NCBI GenBank assembly: GCA_965276755.1
Contig: OZ255625.1
Span: forward strand, 744,001 to 808,000
Length of the DNA stretch: 64,000 nucleotides
Reading direction: 5' to 3'
DNA from: CAJCIS01 sp965276755
GTDB lineage: Bacteria; Pseudomonadota; Alphaproteobacteria; Acetobacterales; Acetobacteraceae
Shown: piece by piece, positions 33,333 to 42,871 of the stretch
How positions within the stretch are numbered: the stretch's first letter is position 1
Layout: the number at the start of each line of letters is the position of its first letter
Translations under genes and position numbers: made by a program
The notes under the pieces: model-generated
Seen by the model: only the letters and a program-made list of their open reading frames with translations
Database searches by the model: none
Told to the model about the DNA's origin: nothing

Positions 33333-35614
33333 CACCACCCCCGCGCCCGCGCCGCCGACTGGCTAGACGCCAGCGCCGACAGATTGACGATGCCGCGCGC
33401 AGTTACGCTGGGCACCAGCACGTGCACGGGCTGGGACATGCCAAGCAGCAGCGGCCCCACCGGCAATCCGTCCGCCGCCGCCTTGACCAGGTTGAACGCG
33501 ATATTGGCCGCATCCAGATTCGGCATCACCAGCAAATTGGCCGTGCCGGTCAGCGTGCTGTCGGGCATGACGCGCTCGCGAATGGCGTCCGATAGCGCCG
33601 CATCCGCGTGCATTTCGCCATCGATTTCCAGGCCTGGATTGGCCGTACGCGCGAGTGCGAGCGCCTGGCGCATTTTGCGCGCCGATGGCGATTTGCTTGC
33701 GCCGAAACTCGAATGGCTCAGCAATGCCACTTTCGGGGTAACCCCGAAGCCCTGCACGGCCGCCGCCGCCAGCCCCACCATCTCGGCGATTTCGGCGGCT
33801 GAGGGATCGACGTTCATGTGCGTATCGCAAATGAACAGCGATCCGCCCTGCAGGATCAGCGCGCTCAGTGCATAGACACGGCAAACGTCGGCGCGTTTGG
33901 GAATGATCGGCAGCAGATACTCCATTTGCCGCCACCAATCGCCGCTGCCGCCGCAGAGCGCCGCATCCACCTGGCCGGTTTGCAGAAGCATCGCCGCGGC
34001 CACCGTCTGGCGGTTGCGCACGCGGCGCGCGGCGGCGTCCGGCGGCACGCCGCGCCGCGCGGCCAGGCGCTGATATGGCGCCATCAGCGGGTCGAACACC
34101 GCGCGGTCCTGCGCGGGATCGAGCACGCGCACCTGATCTTCCAGGCGCATGCGCAGCCCCATTTCGGCCACCAGGCGCGTGATTGTGTCCCGGCGCCCGA
34201 TCAGGATGGGTTCGGCGATATGTTCGTCGACCACCGTCTGCACCGCGCGCAGCACGCGCTCGTCCTCGCCCTCGGCATAGACGATGCGCGCCGGCCGCTT
34301 GCGCGCGGCTTCAAAGACGGGGCGCATGAGCTGGCCGGAGCGGAAAACGAAACGCTCCAGCTCCTCCCGATAAGCTTCCCAATCCTCGATCGGGCGCCCG
34401 GCCACGCCCGAGGCAATCGCCGCCCGCGCCACCGCGGGGGCCACCTGCAGGATCAGGCGCGGATCGAACGGCTTGGGGATGATGTAGTCGGGACCGAAAA
34501 CGGGTGCCAGGCCGCCATAGGCGCTCGCGACCACTTCGGAGGCTTCCAGCCGCGCCAGCTCGGCAATGGCATGCACGGCGGCGAGCTTCATCTCCTCGTT
34601 GATCGTAGTCGCAGCCACGTCGAGCGCACCGCGGAAGATGAAGGGAAAGCAAAGGACGTTGTTGACCTGGTTGGGGAAATCGCTGCGCCCTGTGGCAACG
34701 ATGGCGTCCGGCCGCGCGGCGCGCGCTTCTGCGGGGGTGATTTCAGGGTCCGGATTGGCCAGCGCCATGATGATCGGGCGTTCGGCCATTTGCGCCAGCC
34801 ATTCGGGGCGCAGCACGCGCGGGGCGGACAGGCCCAGGAAGATGTCCGCGCCCGCCAGCACGTCCGGCAGGGCGCGCGCGTCGGTCTGGCGCGCGTAGCG
34901 GGCCATGTTGGGCGCCATGTCCGCATCGCGCCCCTGGTACACCACACCCATGATGTCGGTCAGCGTCACGTTGGCCGGGTTCAGGCCCATGGCCACCAGC
35001 AGATCGACGCAGGCGAGTGCGGCGGCACCCGCGCCCGAGGTGACCAGGCGCAGATCGGCCAGCGTCTTGCCCTGCAGCACCAGTGCGTTGTGCACGGCGG
35101 CGGCGACCGTGATTGCCGTGCCGTGTTGGTCGTCATGAAAGACCGGGATTTTCATGCGTGCGCGCAGGGCGGCTTCGATGGCAAAGCACTCGGGCGCCTT
35201 GATGTCCTCGAGGTTGATTGCGCCGAAGGTGGGTTCCAGCGCGGCCACGACGGAGATGAATAATGCCGGGTCGTTGGCATCAACCTCGATGTCGAAGACA
35301 TCAATGCCGGCGAATTTCTTGAACAGCGCCGCCTTGCCCTCCATCACCGGCTTGCCCGCCAGCGGCCCGATCGCACCCAAGCCCAGCACCGCCGTGCCGT
35401 TGGAGATGACGGCGACCAGGTTGCCCCGCGCGGTCAGGTCCCGCGCGGCGGCGGGGTCGGCGGCGATTGCCTCGCAGGCCGCGGCCACGCCCGGCGAGTA
35501 GGCCAGCGCCAGATCGCGCTGGGTGGCCATGCGTTTGGTGGCTTCGACGGCGAGCTTTCCCGGCCGCGGCAGCCGGTGATAGTCGAGTGCGGCCTGGCGG
35601 AAATCGTCGTCCAT
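33332..35614 (-). CDS. maeB: NADP-dependent malic enzyme (with phosphotransacetylase-like domain)
   Basis: The 760-residue protein decarboxylates malate to pyruvate with NADPH formation. The malic-enzyme half has LAYSPGVAAAC, GLGAIGPLAGKPVMEGKAAL, DDQHGTAITVAAAVHNAL and NAD(P)-binding VTSGAGAAALACVD. The last ~330 residues are a phosphate-acetyltransferase-like domain (RIVYAEGEDERVLRAVQTV, GTANLLVMPNLDAAN) as usual for the long MaeB form, where it is regulatory. ATG 35614 fits family N-termini. Alone on its strand between repeats C and A. Confidence 0.94.
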   Translation of the reverse strand: MDDDFRQAALDYHRLPRPGKLAVEATKRMATQRDLALAYSPGVAAACEAIAADPAAARDLTARGNLVAVISNGTAVLGLGAIGPLAGKPVMEGKAALFKKFAGIDVFDIEVDANDPALFISVVAALEPTFGAINLEDIKAPECFAIEAALRARMKIPVFHDDQHGTAITVAAAVHNALVLQGKTLADLRLVTSGAGAAALACVDLLVAMGLNPANVTLTDIMGVVYQGRDADMAPNMARYARQTDARALPDVLAGADIFLGLSAPRVLRPEWLAQMAERPIIMALANPDPEITPAEARAARPDAIVATGRSDFPNQVNNVLCFPFIFRGALDVAATTINEEMKLAAVHAIAELARLEASEVVASAYGGLAPVFGPDYIIPKPFDPRLILQVAPAVARAAIASGVAGRPIEDWEAYREELERFVFRSGQLMRPVFEAARKRPARIVYAEGEDERVLRAVQTVVDEHIAEPILIGRRDTITRLVAEMGLRMRLEDQVRVLDPAQDRAVFDPLMAPYQRLAARRGVPPDAAARRVRNRQTVAAAMLLQTGQVDAALCGGSGDWWRQMEYLLPIIPKRADVCRVYALSALILQGGSLFICDTHMNVDPSAAEIAEMVGLAAAAVQGFGVTPKVALLSHSSFGASKSPSARKMRQALALARTANPGLEIDGEMHADAALSDAIRERVMPDSTLTGTANLLVMPNLDAANIAFNLVKAAADGLPVGPLLLGMSQPVHVLVPSVTARGIVNLSALASSQSAARARGW

Positions 35615-35626
35615 GCGCGGACTCAA

Positions 35627-35674
35627 TAATCGCTGGGGGGTCTGGGGGGAATGGCTTCATTCCACCCAGCTTCT
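35627..35674. repeat. Repeat A, degenerate reverse copy
   Basis: CTGGGGGGTCTGGGGGGAAT, then GGCTTCATTCCACCCAGCTT; second C-tract eroded. Between maeB and ndh starts (divergent). Confidence 0.65.
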
Positions 35675-35753
35675 ACTGTCTCGTCTTGCGTGCCCGTCGT
35701 GACAAGGATGCTATGGGGGCCATATGCTGCACCGCAGCACACTGGAGTTGAGC

Positions 35754-37070
35754 ATGGCAGAGCGAGCGGGTGGGCCGCACATCGTGGTCGTAGGCGGTGG
35801 TGCCGCCGGCCTGGAACTGGTTACGGGCCTCGGCGACACGCTGGGCCGCCGAGGCAAGGCGCGTATCACCCTGGTCGATGGCAGCCGCACCCATATCTGG
35901 AAGCCGCTGCTGCACTCGGTGGCGGCGGGCAGCCTGCGGCGCTCGCAGCACGAACTGAACTACGTGGCCCAGGCGCACTGGCACCATTTCCGTTTTCGGC
36001 TTGGCCAGATGTCCGGATTGGACCGTATGGCGCGCACGATCACGCTGGCGCCGACCTTTGATGACGAAGGGCGCGAGATCAGTCCCGAGAGCACGCTGGG
36101 CTACGACATCCTTGTGGTGGCCATTGGCAGCATCACCAACGATTTCGGCACGCCGGGTGCTGCGCAATTTGCCGTTCCGCTGGAAACGCCCGAGCAGGCC
36201 TCGCGCTTCAACAAGCGCCTGGTGAATGCTTTCATGCGCGCGCAGAACCAGATTTGCGCGGTCAAGCCTGGGCAGTTGCACGTCGCCATCATCGGCGCGG
36301 GTGCGACGGGCACTGAGTTGGCGGCCGAACTGCATCGCACCGCGCGCGAAATCATCACCTATGGCCTGGATCGTATCGATCCCGAGCGCGACCTGAAGAT
36401 CGTGTTGATCGAGGCGGCCGATCGCATCCTTCCCGCCCTTCCTCCGCGCATTTCCGCCAGCACGCAAGATCTGCTGCACAAGATCGGCGTGGACGTGCGC
36501 ACCAGCGCGCGCGTGGCCGAGGTGATGGAAGATGGCGTGCGGCTCTCGGATGGTTCGGTGATCCCGAGCGAGCTGGTCGTCTGGTCCGCGGGCGTGAAGG
36601 CGCCCGATTTCCTGGCCCACATTGGCGGGCTGGAAACCAATCGCATCAATCAGCTCACCGTTCGCACTACTTTGCAAACGACGCGCGACGAGGCGATCTT
36701 TGCCATTGGCGATTGCGCGGATGCACCGCACGGGAGCGATGGCGCGCGCGTGCCGCCGCGCGCCCAGGCCGCACACCAGCAGGCAAGTTTTCTGGTCAAG
36801 CAGATCCGGGCCGTGTTGGCCAAGAAGCCGCTTGCGGACTACGTGTACCGCGATTTTGGTTCGCTGGTGTCGCTGGGGAAATACAGCACCGTGGGCAATC
36901 TGATGGGCTTCGTGGTTGGGCGCTCGATGTTTATCGAGGGGCAGTTTGCGCGGTTGATGTATCGGTCATTGTATAAGATGCACGAGGCGGCGCTGCACGG
37001 AGGGGCGCGGACCTTGCTGGGGTTGGTGGCGCCGGGCGCTCGGCCGGCGCCTACGGTGAAGCTGCATTGA
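35754..37070 (+). CDS. ndh: Type II NADH dehydrogenase
   Basis: NDH-2 oxidises NADH and reduces quinone without pumping protons. The 438-residue protein has the FAD-binding HIVVVGGGAAGLELVTGLG at the start and the NADH-binding VAIIGAGATGTELAAELH near residue 180. Further marks are ILPALPPRIS, VVWSAGVKAPDFL and AIGDCADAP. The C-terminal region (FARLMYRSLYKMHEAALHGG) is amphipathic, as expected for membrane docking. ATG 35754 has GGAG 6 nt upstream; ATG 35724 has GGGGG 4 nt upstream and is an alternative. Confidence 0.92.
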   Translation: MAERAGGPHIVVVGGGAAGLELVTGLGDTLGRRGKARITLVDGSRTHIWKPLLHSVAAGSLRRSQHELNYVAQAHWHHFRFRLGQMSGLDRMARTITLAPTFDDEGREISPESTLGYDILVVAIGSITNDFGTPGAAQFAVPLETPEQASRFNKRLVNAFMRAQNQICAVKPGQLHVAIIGAGATGTELAAELHRTAREIITYGLDRIDPERDLKIVLIEAADRILPALPPRISASTQDLLHKIGVDVRTSARVAEVMEDGVRLSDGSVIPSELVVWSAGVKAPDFLAHIGGLETNRINQLTVRTTLQTTRDEAIFAIGDCADAPHGSDGARVPPRAQAAHQQASFLVKQIRAVLAKKPLADYVYRDFGSLVSLGKYSTVGNLMGFVVGRSMFIEGQFARLMYRSLYKMHEAALHGGARTLLGLVAPGARPAPTVKLH

Positions 37071-37103
37071 AGCGATGTTGTGCAAGCCCGCATTCTTGCA
37101 GCT

Positions 37104-37496
37104 TCAGCTTCCACCTATTGCTATAGTTACCCAATCCTGCCGATCTTGCTCATAGACTGCCTGGGTGGGACGCAGTGTCATGTCGGTGAAACAGCCGATG
37201 GCGACGCCAACCCATCCCGGCCTGAAAGCCGGATACCAGAAGACGGTTGAGGCACACACGGGGCAGAAGTGAAATTCGATAGCCTGACCGCTGTCGCCCA
37301 GTCGTGAATATTGTCGCGAGACGCCATTTGGTTTCGAATTAGCTGCGGCGAAGAATGCAGCCACGCTGAAGGCGCTTCCTGTCCGCTTCTAACACGCACG
37401 GCAATGGCACGCTGAAACCTTGATCGGATCCCCGTCCGTAGAAATCCAAAGCGCGCCGCAAGAGCAACTCGCCGTCCTTGCGGTCACGCCTGCCAT
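37104..37496 (-). pseudogene. GFA/CENP-V-like glutathione-dependent protein, amber-interrupted
   Basis: In one frame from ATG 37496 the product reads TARTASCSCGALWIST, then ACHCRAC, then a TAG at 37391-37389, then KRTGSAFSVAAFFAA and FHFCPVCASTVFWYP. All zinc-binding Cys of the GFA fold (CxC, CxxC, CPVC) are kept. In the family the residue after CRAC is normally Gln, so TAG most likely arose from CAG by one C-to-T change. It sits 22 nt downstream of another amber-broken gene on the same strand. Either a recent pseudogene or dependent on readthrough. Confidence 0.75.
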
Positions 37497-37518
37497 CCAC
37501 CTGCCCTTCCAGGCACCA

Positions 37519-38490
37519 TTATCTTTCCTCTGACGCCGGCACCCAATCGCTTGGCGTTCGCGTCGCCGCGCGTATAGCCGGCTCTGCCGCATCAATGGCG
37601 CGGCCCAGTCCCGCCACGGCACCCTGAGTGGCAGCGTCGTGGCGCCACCAGGCCTTGCCTACGATGAATACGGCATCGACGGAAATCGTGCGGATGCCGC
37701 CGAACCAGCCGCTCATCAGATTTTCGGGCTGATACATCTTCTTGTTTGTCCAATCCCGCATCTCGAAGAACTTCCCGGGCGGATTGATGGCAAGGAACTT
37801 GAAGATCGGCCGATTGCGCTCATCCACTTCACTCTTGATGGATTTCTCGATCATCGTACTGCTGCGGTCGTCCATCAGGAAGAACGCATCGATGTTCCTG
37901 TCCCGCAACAGGCGCAAAGCTGCCTCGCCTCCATCGCTCGTTGCGTGAACGGCCGATCGCCAGCGCGGGTCGGAATCCAGCAGGTTCTTCAGCGTGATCT
38001 GCCCGCCCGAGCCCTCTTCGCCCGCGGCAACACTGAGCGCCTGGCCTTGATGGACCGACGCAACTTGAGCGGACACGCGGCTGAAACCGGCATCCGCGCG
38101 AACCACCCAGAAGCCATAATAGGGCTAGAGCGGCCGGCCGAGGCTGACATACTTGCCTGTGCAGCTATCGGCGTTGTGATCGGAGAGATGGGCGCGCTCG
38201 CTGGCGGCATCGCGCTGCACAATGGCTGCCTCGTCCAAGCCGAGGCAAACGCCGGTGGCGGACATAAAGGAACCGGTGCTTTCGTCGGGCACCAGGGTGA
38301 TGTTGCTGCCCGAGAGCTGGTTTGCGATGATCGGCACGATCTGGGAGTAGTTGCCCTTGGTCTTCACGCCTGCGGCGACGCGAATTCTGCTCTCGGCCGC
38401 TGCTGGGTGTTGTGCGGCAAGGCGATCGCTGAGGGTTTGCGCATGCCCGGCTTGGGCGAGCGCAAAACAGAGGATCGGAGCTAGGCGCAT
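37519..38490 (-). pseudogene. Periplasmic solute-binding (TAXI-like) protein, amber-interrupted
   Basis: ATG 38490 (AGGAG upstream) starts a signal peptide (LAPILCFALAQAGHA). The mature part, RIRVAAGVKTKGNYSQIVPI, resembles TAXI-type binding proteins. After SLGRPL a TAG (38127-38125) interrupts; the same frame continues PYYGFWVVRADAGFSRVSAQ to FFEMRDWTNKKMYQP and a normal-looking end, total 324 codons. No frameshift or further stop occurs. Without readthrough only 121 residues are made. The transport partner genes are not in view. Family assignment is tentative. Confidence 0.6.
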
Positions 38491-38578
38491 GGTCGTCTCC
38501 TGCAGAGAAGTAGTGATTCTACCGCGTCACGGCCGGCACACCAAGTCTGGACCGCTTTTAGGTCATTTGGCTCAGGCT

Positions 38579-39355
38579 CTACAATTTCCTGGCGACAACA
38601 TATGTCCAAGGCACTGCATAGTAGAACAAGCCCGTATCTGACCGAACCTCCAGACTGCGCAGCCAGTTCTCCGCGCTCGCGGCCGGCATACCAAATTGCT
38701 CAGATAGCGTAACCATTGCATCCAAATGGTCCCTGGCATAGCTCTCCTTCGTCAGAACGAGATCGACGAACAAAAGCGTTTCTGTCTCAGCCTCCTGAAA
38801 CCAGCTGTTTGTAAACAGCCCGGGCAGCAGCCGCCCCATCTGTCCTTCAGACACGTCTTGCCAACACTGGGTATGGTCCGCATAACCGTGCACCATGCGT
38901 CGCGTCATCTCCCGGTCGTCGTTTGCCAAAAAAACACCATCAAAATCGTGGTGCCCGATTAACGCGCTACCGCCAGGTCTGAGTATTCGATAGATTTCGG
39001 CAAGCAAGCCCTCTCTGCCTGATACGCACTCGATGACGTTTTGACAGATCACGCGGTCAAGGCTGGAGGCCTCGAATGGTAACGGTCTTGATACATCCAG
39101 ATCAACCAGCGTGAGGCGCCCGTTGGCGATATCATCGGCGTAGCTTACTCTAATTGCCTGTAGGCCGTCATGTGCACGATCTGCTGCGATGACTTCGCCG
39201 GTCCGCCCGACTCCGGCCAGCAGGTAAGGCAGCGTGACGCCACGGCCGCAGCCCAAGTCAAGAACCCGCTCGCCCTCTCGCAGCCCGGCGAGACGAGCGG
39301 TACGAGCGTGGAAATCCGCCACGGTCCAAGCCGGATTGAGAGAGCGGACAGGCAT
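38579..39355 (-). CDS. SAM-dependent methyltransferase
   Basis: The 258-residue protein has the class I methyltransferase motif I VLDLGCGRGVTLPYLL, followed by VIAADRAHDGL (acidic ribose-binding loop), LDRVICQNVIECV and LRPGGSALIGHHDFDGV (motif IV/V region). Substrate is unknown; the C-terminal part with LFVDLVLTKESYARDHLDA is not diagnostic. ATG 39355 abuts the stop of terC (TAAATG overlap by context), so it is probably in the same transcript as terC, which lies upstream. Confidence 0.85.
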   Translation of the reverse strand: MPVRSLNPAWTVADFHARTARLAGLREGERVLDLGCGRGVTLPYLLAGVGRTGEVIAADRAHDGLQAIRVSYADDIANGRLTLVDLDVSRPLPFEASSLDRVICQNVIECVSGREGLLAEIYRILRPGGSALIGHHDFDGVFLANDDREMTRRMVHGYADHTQCWQDVSEGQMGRLLPGLFTNSWFQEAETETLLFVDLVLTKESYARDHLDAMVTLSEQFGMPAASAENWLRSLEVRSDTGLFYYAVPWTYVVARKL

Positions 39356-40003
39356 TTAGAAAGGCGTTCTTTTTTGAAAAAAAGAACCAAAAAACTTTTG
39401 CAAGTTCAGGTGGGTTTCTACTTGGTTCCAGCCGTCCCATACCATTCGAACCGCCACGTAGGCGACAATTGCCAGCCCCAGCCACGCCACCCAGCGGTGG
39501 CGATGCAGAACGCCTGCCAGGAAATTGGCCGCAACACCCATCAACACGACAGACAGGCCAAGACCCGTCACCATCACCCACAAATGCGCGCGCGCGGCGC
39601 CGGCGACCGCCAGCACGTTGTCCAAACTCATCGACAGATCGGCAATTGCAATCTGCGCAATCGCCTGGCGAAGGGATTTGGGCCCACCCACACCGGGTGT
39701 GTGCGCGCGCGCCTCGCGCAGCTCCCGCAGCATCTTCCAGCACACCCACAACAGCAGCAGCCCACCCGCCAGAGTCAGCCCGATGACCGCCAGCAGTCGC
39801 ACGGCCACCACCGAGAGCGCCATGCGAATGATGGCCGCAGCGCCCACGCCCACGGCAATGGCGCGAAGCCGGTCCCGCTCGTGCAGGCGTGCCACTGCCA
39901 AGCCCACGACCACAGCGTTATCGCCCGCCAGCGTCACATCAATCAGCACGACCTGGGCCAGCGGCACCAGCCAGCCGAGCGCGCCTCCCATCCACTGACC
40001 CAA
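39356..40003 (-). CDS. TerC-family integral membrane protein
   Basis: The 215-residue protein has about six hydrophobic helices and the two TerC signature segments: VTLAGDNAVVVGLAVARL near residue 25 and IADLSMSLDNVLAVAGAARA near 125. TerC-type proteins are linked to metal (Mn2+) export and tellurium resistance. The final ~16 residues (LQKFFGSFFQKRTPF) are encoded by repeat B. The native end was probably near VRMVWDGWNQ. The methyltransferase follows immediately. Confidence 0.87.
   Translation of the reverse strand: MGQWMGGALGWLVPLAQVVLIDVTLAGDNAVVVGLAVARLHERDRLRAIAVGVGAAAIIRMALSVVAVRLLAVIGLTLAGGLLLLWVCWKMLRELREARAHTPGVGGPKSLRQAIAQIAIADLSMSLDNVLAVAGAARAHLWVMVTGLGLSVVLMGVAANFLAGVLHRHRWVAWLGLAIVAYVAVRMVWDGWNQVETHLNLQKFFGSFFQKRTPF
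39357..39402. repeat. Repeat B, single copy inside the terC 3' end
   Basis: GCGTTCTTTTTTGAAAAAAA, then GAACCAAAAAACTTTTGC; read in frame by terC. Confidence 0.8.
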
Positions 40004-40029
40004 CGCCGCCCCACTCGGAAAGCCACCGC

Positions 40030-40064
40030 GGCTGTTCTAAGGACTTGCCCCACCGGGTCCAGAG
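40030..40064. repeat. Repeat C, degenerate fragment
   Basis: TTCTAAGGACTTGCCCCACC and GGGTCCAGAGCCCGCC show the TAAGGAC module and part of the palindrome, eroded. In the gap between terC and purB. Confidence 0.5.
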
Positions 40065-40091
40065 CCCGCCCCCGCCCGGAGAAAATCGCCC

Positions 40092-41426
40092 ATGGTCCCT
40101 CGCTATTCCCGCCCCGCCATGGTCGCCATCTGGGCGCCGGAAAATCGCTACCGCATCTGGTTTGAGATCGAGGCGCTCGCCGCCGAAGCCATGGCAGCCC
40201 TGGGCGAAATCCCCGCCGACGCCGCCACCACCATCCGTGCCCGCGGCGGCCCCGCGCTGGCGGCCATAAACGCCCGCGACATCGCGCGCATCGATGAGAT
40301 CGAGCGCGAAACGCGCCACGACGTCATCGCTTTCCTGACCTGGCTCGCCGAAAAGATCGGCCCCGAGGCCAGCCGCTTCGTCCATCTCGGCATGACCAGC
40401 AGCGACGTGTTGGACACATGCCTGGCCATGCAACTGAGCCAGGCGGCCGATTTGCTGCTGGCCGATCTGGATGAGCTATTGGCCACACTCCGCCGCCGCG
40501 CAATCGAGCACAAGCACACGCTGACAATCGGGCGCAGCCACGGCATTCATGCCGAGCCCACGACGTTCGGCATCAAACTCGCGGCGCATTACGCTGAATT
40601 TGTGCGCGGGCGGGTGCGGCTTGTGGCTGCGCGCGCGGAAATTGCCACCTGCGCCATCAGCGGCGCGGTCGGCACGTTCGCCCATGTCGATCCGCGCGTC
40701 GAAGCGCATGTCGCCGCTTCCCTGGGCCTGGTGCCCGAACCCGTCTCCACGCAAATCATTCCGCGCGACAGGCACGCCATGTACTTCTGTGTGCTGGGCG
40801 TGATTGCCAGTGGAATCGAACGCCTTGCCATCGAAATACGCCACTTGCAGCGCAGCGAAGTGCGCGAAGCCGAAGAATTCTTCCATGCCGGCCAGAAGGG
40901 CAGTTCCGCCATGCCGCACAAGCGCAATCCGGTACTGTCGGAAAACCTCACCGGCCTGGCGCGCACCGTGCGCGCCGCGGTCACGCCCGCACTGGAAAAC
41001 GTGGCATTGTGGCACGAGCGCGATATCAGCCATTCAAGCGTGGAGCGCGCAATAGGCCCCGATGCCACGATCACGCTGGATTTCGCGCTCTCGCGCCTGG
41101 CGGGCATGATGGACAGGCTGCTGGTCTATCCGGACAGAATGCTGGCCAATCTGGAAAGCCTGGGCGGTGTCGTGCACAGCGGCGAAGTGCTGCTTGCGCT
41201 GGCGCGTGCGGGCATGACGCGCGAGGAGGCCTATGCCATCGTGCAGCGCAATGCGATGGCGACATGGACCAGTATCGGCAAGCCCGATTACCGGTCCTTC
41301 CGCGCCAACCTGGATGCAGACGATAGCATATCCCCGCAGATCCCCGCCGAAATCCTGGATGCTGCCATGGACCCGATCCTGCACCTGCGTGCCGTGGACG
41401 AAATATTCGCACGCGTGTTCGAATGA
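40092..41426 (+). CDS. purB: Adenylosuccinate lyase
   Basis: PurB acts twice in purine synthesis, releasing fumarate from SAICAR and adenylosuccinate. The 444-residue protein carries the fumarase/lyase signature GSSAMPHKRNPVLSENLTGL with the mobile-loop Ser, plus LGMTSSDVLDTCLAMQ and TIGRSHGIHAEPTTFG (catalytic His). Length matches the family. It is followed by repeat A and faces the diguanylate cyclase. Confidence 0.96.
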   Translation: MVPRYSRPAMVAIWAPENRYRIWFEIEALAAEAMAALGEIPADAATTIRARGGPALAAINARDIARIDEIERETRHDVIAFLTWLAEKIGPEASRFVHLGMTSSDVLDTCLAMQLSQAADLLLADLDELLATLRRRAIEHKHTLTIGRSHGIHAEPTTFGIKLAAHYAEFVRGRVRLVAARAEIATCAISGAVGTFAHVDPRVEAHVAASLGLVPEPVSTQIIPRDRHAMYFCVLGVIASGIERLAIEIRHLQRSEVREAEEFFHAGQKGSSAMPHKRNPVLSENLTGLARTVRAAVTPALENVALWHERDISHSSVERAIGPDATITLDFALSRLAGMMDRLLVYPDRMLANLESLGGVVHSGEVLLALARAGMTREEAYAIVQRNAMATWTSIGKPDYRSFRANLDADDSISPQIPAEILDAAMDPILHLRAVDEIFARVFE

Positions 41427-41444
41427 ACACCGCAGCTCAAGAAA

Positions 41445-41491
41445 AGATTGGGGGAGATGTGCCATCCCCCCCAAACCCCCGTCTTCATTTT
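41445..41491. repeat. Repeat A, single copy
   Basis: GATTGGGGGAGATGTGCCAT, C-tracts (second one shortened by one C) and CCCCCGTCTTCATTTTA, between convergent purB and the GGDEF gene. Confidence 0.8.
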
Positions 41492-42705
41492 AGGCCAGGC
41501 GCCAGGACGACGCGATTTCGGCCTTGCGCCTTGGCCGCGTAAAGCGCCCGATCTGCCTCGTTGAAAAATGCTTCAGCCGTCTGCGCAAGGCGATCGGCAC
41601 GGCTGCAGCACGCTACACCCACGCTGATGCTCAGCGTGTATCCCGGCCGTCCGGGATGCACCAGATCAAGTGCTGCCACCTCGGCGCGCAACCTTTCGGC
41701 CAATGCACCCGCCAAATCGCAATCAACGCCAGGCATGATGACGGCAAATTCCTCGCCGCCTATGCGGGCGGCCAGATCGACGTCCCGCCGGGTCGCGCGC
41801 TCGGCCGCTGATGCGACGGCCTGCAATGCGGCGTCACCCGCGGCATGACCGGCGCTGTCGTTGAAAGCCTTGAACCAGTCGACATCGAAAATGGCCAGCG
41901 CGAGCGACTGCCTCCGGCCCCGCCAATGCGCATCGAGCGCCTGGGTAAAGGCGCGGCGGTTCGCAAGGCCGGTCAGCGAATCGACGGTCGAGAGGCGCAG
42001 CAACTCGGCATTCATCAAGTTCAATTCGGCCGCTGCGATCTCGTGGCGGCGGCGCAGTAGAAAACTCGCGCGGCGCGGCTGTTCGTTGCGCCCGGCGACA
42101 AGTAGCGCCGCGCCAAAGATGCCCGTGGCAAAAACCGGCAGGTCCAAATTCGATGCCAACGGCACGGCATAGGGAAACAGGAAAGGCATGATCGGATAGG
42201 CAAGGATCATCGCCAGACAAAGACGCCGTGCCGTGTGCTGCGTCAGCGGCGTGGTGGCAACGAAGGCGGCCACGGAAAAGGCGGCGGCCATCATGTAGCG
42301 GTCCGCCCAGCGCCCGCCAAATTCACCGATGTATTCGGTCACCATCATGATCGCCAATTGCGGCGCCACGATCAGCGCCGGTTCGGCGCGTGCGGCGATA
42401 GAGGCGAAGATGCTTCTTTGCAGGCAGGCGCCGCAGAAAAGGGCGAGTGCAAACACGCACAGCCGCCAGGGCAGCCCGCGCCACAACATGGCCCTGCCAT
42501 CCAGTGCGTCGAGCACGCACGCGCCAACGAAGAGAACCCCGCAAATCGTTGTAATCCGCGCAATCCCGGTGCGGCGAGAGGAACCGCGCTGGCGTTCGTA
42601 GAGCGCCTCCAGAGCCGGCGGCCAGGTCTGGCCGCCACGCAAAGCTGTCTCGATCTCCGCCGGATCATGCTCGGGCGCGCTGAACGAGGAGGTTAGTGCA
42701 CCATC
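41485..42705 (-). CDS. GGDEF diguanylate cyclase, 5' end abutting an IS element
   Basis: The C-terminal ~170 residues are a GGDEF domain with LTGLANRRAF, DVDWFKAFND and the active-site IGGEEFAVI (GGEEF). Upstream are about five to six hydrophobic segments. The frame is open into the IS256-type element; between the IS end and the first helix no ATG or GTG lies in frame. A TTG at 42642 could serve. The original start was probably removed or displaced by the insertion. Residues DPAEIETALRGGQTWPPALE near the break look native. May be non-functional. Confidence 0.75.
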   Translation of the reverse strand, partial: DGALTSSFSAPEHDPAEIETALRGGQTWPPALEALYERQRGSSRRTGIARITTICGVLFVGACVLDALDGRAMLWRGLPWRLCVFALALFCGACLQRSIFASIAARAEPALIVAPQLAIMMVTEYIGEFGGRWADRYMMAAAFSVAAFVATTPLTQHTARRLCLAMILAYPIMPFLFPYAVPLASNLDLPVFATGIFGAALLVAGRNEQPRRASFLLRRRHEIAAAELNLMNAELLRLSTVDSLTGLANRRAFTQALDAHWRGRRQSLALAIFDVDWFKAFNDSAGHAAGDAALQAVASAAERATRRDVDLAARIGGEEFAVIMPGVDCDLAGALAERLRAEVAALDLVHPGRPGYTLSISVGVACCSRADRLAQTAEAFFNEADRALYAAKAQGRNRVVLAPGLK

Positions 42706-42719
42706 GTTTCTGTAAATTG

Positions 42720-42813
42720 CTTGGCCGGCTCGGTTTGCCGGGGCCGTCCGAAGCAACGAGGGCGCTTGCGCCCGAAGTGCGCAGGACGGCCCCGGCAAAC
42801 CGAGCCGGCCAAG
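42720..42813. repeat. 30-bp perfect inverted repeat at the IS left end
   Basis: Left arm 42720-42749 (CTTGGCCGGCTCGGTTTGCC...) and right arm 42784-42813 are perfectly complementary. The 34-nt loop holds a smaller palindrome GGGCGCTTGCGCCC. It would act as a strong hairpin between outside promoters and the transposase. Confidence 0.9.
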
Positions 42814-42871
42814 ACCTATCGGGAGGTGATTGCTTCGGCCCATCCTATCACCCAGCGACGGAGCTTGTATC

